Part shown: in pieces, positions 27,064-34,378 of the stretch
Position numbering within the stretch: position 1 is the stretch's first letter
Layout: every line of letters starts with the position of its first letter
Source of the DNA: Desulfobacterales bacterium
GTDB lineage: Bacteria > Desulfobacterota > DSM-4660 > Desulfatiglandales > Desulfatiglandaceae
Direction of reading: 5' to 3'
Assembly (NCBI GenBank): GCA_014382905.1
Contig: JACNIU010000199.1
Coordinates: 1-34,378 of the forward strand
DNA: 34,378 nucleotides
Notes under the pieces: generated by a model
What the model was told of the DNA's origin: nothing
What the model saw: only the letters and a program-made list of their open reading frames with translations
The model's database searches: none
Program-made: the position numbers and the translations under genes

Positions 27064-27594
27064 ATGAAAATACGAATCTGGAGTGTAATTTTTCTTTTGG
27101 TTTTACTGACTGCGTGCGCACCGGCAAAGAGGACAGGGAACTGGATAAGCATTCCCCCTCTTCAAAAAGGGGAAAATAAATCTTTTGCAGTGAAGCTGGA
27201 GCCACTGAAAAAAGATAAGAGATTTTTTGTTGCATTTCACCTCTCGGTCAGAAACAAGACCGGGAGGGCGCTCACCATTGACTGGAACAAAACACTTTAT
27301 ATTCATAACGGCAGGCCCTATGGCGTCTTCGCCTTCAAGGGGATTGACCCTGCCACCATAAAGGGTTCGATCCCGCCGGATGTCATCGCCCCCGGGAAAA
27401 TATTTTCAAAAGAAATTTTTCCAGTCGATTTAGTGGCGTTTGCCCCCATGCGGGAAGAAGTTCTTGACAAGAAAGGGAGGGGGCTCTTTCCAGGCCCGAT
27501 CCCGGCCGGTGAAAGCGGCATACATCTTGTCATCCATCAAGACGGGCAGGAAATCATCCAGAAAATCACGTTGGACATAAAAGAGGCCGGGTAG
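27064..27594 (+). CDS. Predicted lipoprotein of unknown function
   Basis: Signal peptide and lipobox MKIRIWSVIFLLVLLTAC; SD AAGGAGGT upstream. Confidence 0.75.
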   Translation: MKIRIWSVIFLLVLLTACAPAKRTGNWISIPPLQKGENKSFAVKLEPLKKDKRFFVAFHLSVRNKTGRALTIDWNKTLYIHNGRPYGVFAFKGIDPATIKGSIPPDVIAPGKIFSKEIFPVDLVAFAPMREEVLDKKGRGLFPGPIPAGESGIHLVIHQDGQEIIQKITLDIKEAG

Positions 27595-28900
27595 CAGAAC
27601 CCACTATCATATTGCCTTCAACCCGCTCCATGCGCACCGAAACAAGCTGACCGTCTGAATCAAAGGGTGAGCGGAAAAGGACCGGCAGATAGTTATCACT
27701 CCGTCCTTTCATCACATCTCCCTTTTCAGAAGCCCATCCTTCCGCAAGTACGGGGAATTCCTTATTGAGACACCTCTGATAAAAGAGCTGTCGCTTCCTC
27801 TCTCCCAGCCCCCTCAGTTCTGCAGCCCTGTTCTTGATCACATCCGGATCGATCTTCCCTTTGAAGGCGTTTGCAGCAGTGCCCGGCCTGGGCGAAAAAG
27901 GGAATACGTGCAGATAGGACAAAGGCAAATCCTTTATGAGGGAATAGCTGTTCCGGTGGGCGGTTGAGTCTTCTCCAGGAAACCCGGACATGATATCAAC
28001 CCCGATGGCCACATGGGGTATCTTCGAGCAAACCCTCTCGATGATCTCAGCAAACTCCCGCGAGGTATAGGTTCTGTTCATATCCTTCAACACCCGGTTA
28101 TCGCCGCTCTGTAAAGGGATATGGAAATGCCGGCAGAGCCATGGCTCTGATGCCACCATCTCTATCAGCCGCCCCTCCATTTCATTCGGCTCGATGGAAC
28201 TCAGCCTTATGCGCAGAGGATAGCCTTCCCTGCCAATCATCTGAAGCAGAGAGACGAGATCCGTATCGCCCCTTAAATCCACACCATACCGCCCCAGATG
28301 GATTCCCGTCAGGACGACCTCCCGGTAACCCTGCGCTGAAAGTGTCTCTAACATGAAAAGGACTTTTTCCGGGACAAGACTTCTATAAGGGCCACGGGTA
28401 ACAGGGACAATGCAATAACTGCAGGAGGACTGGCATCCGTCCTGGATCTTCAGGTAGGCCCTTGTTCGATCTGGGAAGCGTCTGATATCAAGGAAATCGA
28501 ACGGGGTACCCTGTTCAAACGGCCTTAGCAATGCCGTTTTCCCACATGATGCCTGGTTACTTATAAGAAAACGGGGGACATCCGCCTTCATCCTGTTATC
28601 GGCGATCAGGCCCACGCCCTCGATGTCTGAAATTTCCTTTGGGAAGGCCTGGGCGTAACAACCGATGGCCGCAACATATCCAGCCGGATTTTCCCTTATG
28701 GCCTTTCGTATGGCCTGTCGCGACTGATGAGCGGCCCTCTGGGTCACAATACACGTGTTGACGATGACCACATCACCCGTTTCCTCTTTATCTGCCCGAC
28801 GCCACCCGGCGCCGGTTAAGGCCTCGTTCAGATAAGCGGATTCATACTGGTTGACCTTGCACCCAAGAGTTATGACCTTGAATGATTTCTTATTATCCAC
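27566..28900 (-). CDS. mtaB: tRNA t6A37 methylthiotransferase MtaB-like
   Basis: FKVITLGCKVNQYESAYL, radical SAM IQDGCQSSCSYCIVP, HIPLQSGDNRVLKDMNRTYT, FSPRPGTAA. Confidence 0.92.
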   Translation of the reverse strand: MDNKKSFKVITLGCKVNQYESAYLNEALTGAGWRRADKEETGDVVIVNTCIVTQRAAHQSRQAIRKAIRENPAGYVAAIGCYAQAFPKEISDIEGVGLIADNRMKADVPRFLISNQASCGKTALLRPFEQGTPFDFLDIRRFPDRTRAYLKIQDGCQSSCSYCIVPVTRGPYRSLVPEKVLFMLETLSAQGYREVVLTGIHLGRYGVDLRGDTDLVSLLQMIGREGYPLRIRLSSIEPNEMEGRLIEMVASEPWLCRHFHIPLQSGDNRVLKDMNRTYTSREFAEIIERVCSKIPHVAIGVDIMSGFPGEDSTAHRNSYSLIKDLPLSYLHVFPFSPRPGTAANAFKGKIDPDVIKNRAAELRGLGERKRQLFYQRCLNKEFPVLAEGWASEKGDVMKGRSDNYLPVLFRSPFDSDGQLVSVRMERVEGNMIVGSATRPLLCPT

Positions 28901-29940
28901 CCTCCCCCTATCAGCCTGTCGCCGTCATAGCATACGAGGGCCTGGCCCGGAGTGACCGCCCATTGAGGTCTGTCAAATATGAACCGTACCTCATCCGAAG
29001 ACAAGGCCTCCAATTGTCCTGGGGCGGCCTTGTGACGGTATCGGACCTGGGCCTGCATTCTAAATCTGCCCTCTAAGGGAGGCTTCCCGACCCAGTTAAA
29101 ATGAACTGCGTCCACCATTCCAGCAAAAAGCGCTTCCCGCCTTCCCACCACCACCTGATTCAATTCGGACCTGATTTCTTTTACATAATAGGGCCTTGAA
29201 GAAGCAATGCCCAATCCGTGCCTCTGCCCGATGGTGTATCTGTAAACCCCTTGATGTTCTCCCAATGTTTCACCATCGTCGGTGATAATCACCCCTTTTT
29301 CCTTGCCTGTAATGCCTCTCCTCTTCTCAACAAAGCTGCGATAGTCAGTCCCGGAAATAAAACAGATCTCCTGGCTTTCAGGATTCGAATGGCACGGCAA
29401 ACCCATCTCGCGGGCCAGGTTCCTGACCTCATCCTTGGTCATCTCTCCTAATGGGAAAACTACCCTTGAAAGCGACGGTTGGGTCAACCGGTGCAGGAAA
29501 TAGGACTGGTCCTTTCTTGAATCCCTCCCCCTCCGAAGCCCCACCATATCCTGCTTCCCCTTCACGAGCCTGACATAATGTCCGCTTGCCAGGTACTGGA
29601 TCTTTTTTTCCAGAATATAGCGATGCAAATGCTCAAATTTGATCAACGGATTGCAACGGACACACGGATTCGGCGTCAAACCTCTTAGGTAGGCATCGAC
29701 AAACGGCTCCACCACCAGATCCTCAAAAATCTGTGTGAGGTCAATTATCTCTACCGGGATTTCAAGGTGTTCTGCGATTCTCTTGACACCCTCGAGCCTC
29801 CCCTCTCTCATGGAAGGGGTAGAGGGAAGCATAAAATGGACACCGTGGACTTCCCAGCCGGCCGCCTTTAATAGAGCAGCGGCCATCGAGCTGTCCACGC
29901 CCCCACTAAGGGCCACGGCTACATCTGAAGGCTCAGTCAT
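28870..29940 (-). CDS. mnmA: tRNA-specific 2-thiouridylase MnmA
   Basis: VAVALSGGVDSSMAAALL, TPNPCVRCNPLIKFEHL, SQEICFI, YTIGQRHGLGI. Confidence 0.95.
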   Translation of the reverse strand: MTEPSDVAVALSGGVDSSMAAALLKAAGWEVHGVHFMLPSTPSMREGRLEGVKRIAEHLEIPVEIIDLTQIFEDLVVEPFVDAYLRGLTPNPCVRCNPLIKFEHLHRYILEKKIQYLASGHYVRLVKGKQDMVGLRRGRDSRKDQSYFLHRLTQPSLSRVVFPLGEMTKDEVRNLAREMGLPCHSNPESQEICFISGTDYRSFVEKRRGITGKEKGVIITDDGETLGEHQGVYRYTIGQRHGLGIASSRPYYVKEIRSELNQVVVGRREALFAGMVDAVHFNWVGKPPLEGRFRMQAQVRYRHKAAPGQLEALSSDEVRFIFDRPQWAVTPGQALVCYDGDRLIGGGWIIRNHSRS

Positions 29941-30027
29941 TGTAACGATATCTCCGAAGGTGTGGGGGAACGCTTTCTGTGAAAAAGGGGTAGAACTTAA
30001 ATATTAACGAGTAATTGTCTGGGGGAA

Positions 30028-30477
30028 TTAATCAAGGATGTTCTTGTTGAAGTTTACCTCCATGGCCCGGGCCGGGCATGCCGGCACACACCATTCGCAC
30101 GCACTGCACCGTTCCTTGTCAAAAACCACTTCCATCTCCGGTCTCCTGATACGAAGGGCCCCCGTGGGACAGACGGCCGTGCAGGCACCGCACTGAAAAC
30201 ACTTCTTTTCATCCCGCTTGATGTCCTGGCCGATACTCTCCACCACAATCCCGATACTTTTCAGGTAACGAACACCCCTTTGAAAGTTTTTCCGGTGACC
30301 GCTCAGTTCAAGCACCATGAAGCCTTCTTTTCTGGGGTAGATGACGGCCTTGAGGATATTAAACGAGAGATCAAATTTTTTGACAAGGTTAACCGCTACC
30401 GGCTCGTCAACGATCCTCTTGGGGAACCTGAGAGAAAGCATTTTCTTATACATGGCCATTTCTCCGTGGGAAATCAA
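30028..30477 (-). CDS. NIL-domain 4Fe-4S ferredoxin-like protein (true start probably ATG ~30453)
   Basis: Two clusters: CFQCGACTAVCPTGAL and CSACEWCVPACPARAM; N-terminal NIL-like domain. ORF-track start is TTG. Confidence 0.87.
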   Translation of the reverse strand: MISHGEMAMYKKMLSLRFPKRIVDEPVAVNLVKKFDLSFNILKAVIYPRKEGFMVLELSGHRKNFQRGVRYLKSIGIVVESIGQDIKRDEKKCFQCGACTAVCPTGALRIRRPEMEVVFDKERCSACEWCVPACPARAMEVNFNKNILD

Positions 30478-30504
30478 TTCTCGATCTACGATCTACAATC
30501 TTCA
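30474..30504 (-). repeat. Heptamer array beginning at the aminotransferase stop codon
   Basis: Sense: TGA AGATTGT AGATCGT AGATCGA GAATTGA. Confidence 0.85.
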
Positions 30505-31680
30505 ATATCTCTTCATCACCTTCTCAAACCCTGGAAGCGCCCCCTCGATCACTCGATCCGACACGCAATAGGCAATCCTGAAGTGACCCGGACCCCCAAA
30601 ACCGCTCCCGGGAACGGTCAGGATGTTCTCATCCTGAAGTGCTGCGACAAAGGCCACGTCGTCTTCCAGAGGGGTTCTCGGGAAAAGGTAAAAGGCCCCC
30701 TCCGGTTTCTTAAATTCATAGCCGAACGATGCCAGGCCCTCGCACAGCCTGTCCCGCTTCTGCTGATACAGGGAGATGTCCACACTGTCTTCCAGTAAAC
30801 GGGTAATCGCCCTCTGCATAAGGGCCGGGGCATTCACATAGCCAAGGACCCGATTACAGAGAACCATCCCGGCCAGGATCATTTTCTTATCCGAAATCCC
30901 CGGGTGGGCCGCAGCATAGCCGATCCTTTCGCCCGGGAGTGAAAGATCTTTTGAAAATGATGTCACCATAAAGCTCTCGTTGTAGGCATCAAAGACAGTA
31001 GGCACCTTAATCCCATCATAGACAATCTTGCGGTAGGGTTCATCAGAGATAAGATATATCGGCTGCCCGAATTTACCGCTGTAATGGGAGAGGAGACCTG
31101 CCAGTTCCTTCAGTTCCTCCTCCGCGTAGACCTTCCCGGTGGGGTTGTTAGGCGAATTGATCAAGACGGCCCTTGTCTTCTCTGTAACAGCCTCCTCAAT
31201 GGCGTCAAAATCTAATGAAAAATCAGGCCTTGTTTTCACAAGCCTTGGTGTCCCCTGATGATTATCAAGATAGAAGTTATATTCCACAAAATATGGCTTC
31301 GGAATGATCACCTCTTCGCCGGGGTTAAGGATCGTCTTCAACACCACATTGAGCCCCCCCCCGGCCCCCACGGTCATCACTATCTCTTCTGACGAAAACC
31401 GATCCCTGTTATACGTATTCAGATAGTCGGCAACGGCCCGTCTGGTTTTAACCAGGCCGGCATTCGACATGTAGGCGTGTTGCCCCGGGGTGGGATCTCT
31501 GACCAGATCCTCAAGGACCTGATGGACCCTGGGGGGTGGTTCCAAATTAGGATTCCCTAAGCTAAAATCAAAGACATTATCCTCCCCGTACTCGGCCTTT
31601 CTCTTGGCGCCTTCCTCGAACATCTTCCGGATCCAGGAAGATCTTCCTATGGCCTCGCGAATTTTTTGTGAAACAGGCAT
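30502..31680 (-). CDS. Class I/II pyridoxal-phosphate aminotransferase
   Basis: NSPNNPTGKVYAEEEL, ISDEPYRKIVYDG, SFSKDLSLPGERIGY. Confidence 0.93.
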   Translation of the reverse strand: MPVSQKIREAIGRSSWIRKMFEEGAKRKAEYGEDNVFDFSLGNPNLEPPPRVHQVLEDLVRDPTPGQHAYMSNAGLVKTRRAVADYLNTYNRDRFSSEEIVMTVGAGGGLNVVLKTILNPGEEVIIPKPYFVEYNFYLDNHQGTPRLVKTRPDFSLDFDAIEEAVTEKTRAVLINSPNNPTGKVYAEEELKELAGLLSHYSGKFGQPIYLISDEPYRKIVYDGIKVPTVFDAYNESFMVTSFSKDLSLPGERIGYAAAHPGISDKKMILAGMVLCNRVLGYVNAPALMQRAITRLLEDSVDISLYQQKRDRLCEGLASFGYEFKKPEGAFYLFPRTPLEDDVAFVAALQDENILTVPGSGFGGPGHFRIAYCVSDRVIEGALPGFEKVMKRY

Positions 31681-31927
31681 GATTCATTCTCCTTTATGAA
31701 ATATGTGTCATAAAGGATAGCCTTTTGTACCGGCTTGTCAACATAAAACAGTAGGCAACCATATGGCGACGGTGTCCCGGCAGCTCCAGTCAAAGAATCT
31801 GAAATCATCTTGACACCGATACAAGGTTCTTCTAATTTAGTAGACGTTCAAAGGTCGGATTCCTGCCTCTGGCCTTGCCAGCATCATTATCTGAAACGCC
31901 ATAGAATAAACACGGGGGATTTTTGCC

Positions 31928-33103
31928 ATGAAAAGGGGAACAAAGAGAAAACCGACGATAGCCATTCTGACCGGTGGCGGGGATGTTCCAGGCCTTAATC
32001 CCTGCATTAAAACCTTAGTCTACCGGGCGGCAAGTGAAGGCATCAACATACTCGGGATCAGGCGTGGATGGGCGGGGATCTTACATTATAATCCTCAAGA
32101 TTCTAAAACCTCGAAAAACCACGTCCAGAAACTTGTCCCGGCAGAAGTCCGGACCATTGACCGGTACGGGGGGACCTATCTTCACACATCGCGAACCAAT
32201 CCGAGTGCTGTCAAAAAAAAGGACGTACCCGGTTTTCTCAAGGAAACGTTCAAGAAGGACGAAGAAACCCGTGACTTCACCTCCCACTGCATCAACAATC
32301 TTGACCGTTTGGGGGTCGATGCCGTTGTCCCCATAGGCGGGGACGATACGCTGAGCTTCGCAGACCGGCTGCGCAGTGAAGGTTTTCCTGTCATCGCAAT
32401 TCCGAAGACCATGGACAATGACGTCTTTGGCACCGACTATTGCATCGGATTCTCTACCGCTGTAACAAGGGGGGTCGGTTTCATCCATGCCCTCCGGACA
32501 TGCGCCGGCTCCCATGAGAGGATTGCGATTATTGAGCTGTTTGGTCGTTATTGTGGCGAAACGTCACTGATATCGGCCTACCTGGCCGGTGTGGACCGCG
32601 CCATTATCTCTGAGGTGCCGTTTGAACCTGAAAAGCTTGCCAAATTGGTCATGGAGGATAAGAAGGCCAACCCAAAAAATTATGCTATGATCACCATATC
32701 TGAAGGCGCCAAAATCATTGGGGGTGAAATGTTCCTGTCAGGAGAATCTGATGCATACGGTCATCGCAGGCTGGGTGGCGTGGGAGAAGAAACAGGGGCC
32801 ATTCTCAAAAAGCTGACAGGCCAGGACGTGCTCAACCAGAGGATTTCATATCTTATGAGAAGCGGTGCACCCGATTCTTTAGACCTGATGGTAGCCGTCA
32901 ATTACGCCAATATGGCCGTCGACCTCTTCCTCAAGAAGGCCTTTGGTCGGCTCGTCGCCCTGAACAACGGAAACTATACAGACATCCCGCTGAGCACCAT
33001 CACAACCGGTCAAAAGAGGGTGGATGTGCCGGAACTTTACGATATGGATCAATATCGTCCCAAGGTAAGGCACGTCACCGGGAAACCCATGTTTCTTTAT
33101 TAA
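31928..33103 (+). CDS. 6-phosphofructokinase family, motifs of the PPi-dependent type
   Basis: [54 protein letters not shown]-equivalent ELFGRYCGE. Confidence 0.88.
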   Translation: MKRGTKRKPTIAILTGGGDVPGLNPCIKTLVYRAASEGINILGIRRGWAGILHYNPQDSKTSKNHVQKLVPAEVRTIDRYGGTYLHTSRTNPSAVKKKDVPGFLKETFKKDEETRDFTSHCINNLDRLGVDAVVPIGGDDTLSFADRLRSEGFPVIAIPKTMDNDVFGTDYCIGFSTAVTRGVGFIHALRTCAGSHERIAIIELFGRYCGETSLISAYLAGVDRAIISEVPFEPEKLAKLVMEDKKANPKNYAMITISEGAKIIGGEMFLSGESDAYGHRRLGGVGEETGAILKKLTGQDVLNQRISYLMRSGAPDSLDLMVAVNYANMAVDLFLKKAFGRLVALNNGNYTDIPLSTITTGQKRVDVPELYDMDQYRPKVRHVTGKPMFLY

Positions 33104-33143
33104 GGCAAGTGCCTAAAGTTTAAAGTGCCTAAAGTTAAAGGCA
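33104..33143 (+). repeat. CTAAAGTTTAAAGTGC-type word array directly after the pfk stop codon
   Basis: TAA GGCAAGTGCCTAAAGTTTAAAGTGCCTAAAGTTAAAGGC. Confidence 0.85.
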
Positions 33144-33190
33144 AGACTGAAAACTTCCGGTCGTAGTTCATAGTTGGAGTGGAGCCCCTC

Positions 33191-34261
33191 ATGCCTCTAA
33201 ACGGAAAACGAAAAAAAACTCGCAGGATACATATTGGAGATGTCCCGATCGGAGGAGATGCACCCATCGCCGTTCAGTCCATGACCAACACGGATACGCG
33301 AGATGTCTCTTCCACCATCCGTCAGATTGAACGGCTCTCCGCTGCGGGGTGCGACATTGTCCGGTTGGCCATCCCCGATGAGGAGGCTGCGACCTCCTTC
33401 AGGGAAATCAAGAGGAAGGTCAAGACCCCGCTTATTGCCGATATTCACTTCGATCACCGGCTTGCCTTGGCGGCCTTGAAAGCCGGCGCTGACGGGCTTA
33501 GAATCAATCCCGGAAATATCGGGAGCCGCAGAGCGGTCGAAACGGTGGTCCATGCTGCCATTGAACGTGAGGTCCCCCTCAGAATCGGGGTCAATTCAGG
33601 ATCTCTCCACAGGGAGGTATTATCGAGATACGGGGGTCCGACGCCTGAAGCCATGGTTGCCAGCGCCATGGAACATGTGCGACTCTTGGAATCTTTGCAC
33701 TTTGAACTGATTAAGATATCGCTCAAATCCTCCAGCGTCAAAAACACGATCAAGGCCTATGAGCTCCTCAGCCAAGAGGTAGATTACCCGCTGCACTTAG
33801 GCGTCACAGAGGCGGGCACCCTTATCTCAGGTACGGTAAAAAGCGCCATCGGGATAGGATATCTCTTGGGTCAGGGCATCGGCGATACGTTTCGTGTGTC
33901 TCTGACCAGGGACCCGGTCGAAGAGGTCCGGGTTGCCTATGAAATCCTAAGATGTCTCGGCCTCAGATCCCGTGGCCCGGAAATCATATCATGCCCGACC
34001 TGCGGCCGGTGTGAAATAGACCTTTTTTCCCTGGTGGAAGAGGTGGAAAGATCGATTTCAGACATCACGGCATCCCCAAAAGTGGCGATCATGGGCTGCG
34101 TGGTCAACGGCCCGGGAGAGGCCAAGGAGGCCGATGTAGGCGTCGCCGGGGGCAGGGGGCAGGGAATCCTGTTCCGGAAGGGAGAGGTTGTCAGGAAGGT
34201 CCCCGAGGATCAATTGGCAAAGGTCCTTATCCGTGAAATCAGGGACCTGGCAGGACATTAA
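33191..34261 (+). CDS. ispG: 4-hydroxy-3-methylbut-2-en-1-yl diphosphate synthase IspG
   Basis: VQSMTNTDTRDV, LRINPGNIGSR, ISCPTCGRCEIDL, VAIMGCVVNGPGEAKEADVG; start ATG 33191 favoured (GGAG upstream) over the GTG at 33179. Confidence 0.95.
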   Translation: MPLNGKRKKTRRIHIGDVPIGGDAPIAVQSMTNTDTRDVSSTIRQIERLSAAGCDIVRLAIPDEEAATSFREIKRKVKTPLIADIHFDHRLALAALKAGADGLRINPGNIGSRRAVETVVHAAIEREVPLRIGVNSGSLHREVLSRYGGPTPEAMVASAMEHVRLLESLHFELIKISLKSSSVKNTIKAYELLSQEVDYPLHLGVTEAGTLISGTVKSAIGIGYLLGQGIGDTFRVSLTRDPVEEVRVAYEILRCLGLRSRGPEIISCPTCGRCEIDLFSLVEEVERSISDITASPKVAIMGCVVNGPGEAKEADVGVAGGRGQGILFRKGEVVRKVPEDQLAKVLIREIRDLAGH

Positions 34262-34378
34262 CTTTACACTTCACTCACCCGTATCATTTCAGCGTCTTGA
34301 AACAATTTTTCGTTGGGTGCCAGTGACCATGAGGGTCTCTTTCCCAAAGGACGTAAATACGTGGATCGTTTCATAGGA

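Noticed and set aside
34188-34376. 62-aa ORF at the right edge
   Set aside because: Overlaps the 3' end of ispG in another frame; no homology recognised.

Overview
This window looks like a chromosomal segment from a Desulfobacterota-type or related anaerobe; the taxonomy is inference. It runs from a degraded accessory region at the left edge into a mostly housekeeping and metabolic core. From left to right: an IS21-like element end (leftmost ~130 bp) interrupting a small gene; a ParB-domain / DNA methyltransferase pair that appears frameshifted; a branched-chain-amino-acid-type ABC operon (livK-H-M-fadD-G-F order on the minus strand) with an acyl-CoA ligase inside it; an Old Yellow Enzyme oxidoreductase; an M48 peptidase with TPRs; RNase G/E; a two-gene BadF/HgdC-type dehydratase activase system; a radical SAM protein; DNA polymerase I; a ~293-bp inverted-repeat-bounded GxxExxY gene relic missed by the ORF track; a PRC-barrel protein; a large AsmA-like protein; a lipoprotein; MtaB; MnmA; an NIL/ferredoxin protein; a class I aminotransferase; a phosphofructokinase with PPi-type motifs; and IspG. 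The strongest unexplained signal is that many intergenic gaps, including very short ones inside co-directional gene strings, are filled by different short tandem-word arrays. These are mostly period 7, sometimes 8 or 9. They usually start at or a few nt after the upstream stop codon, and the same word families recur at unlinked loci in the same orientation relative to the upstream gene. One such array (period 9) appears to be translated as an N-x-T repeat tail. No CRISPR, tRNA or rRNA was recognised.
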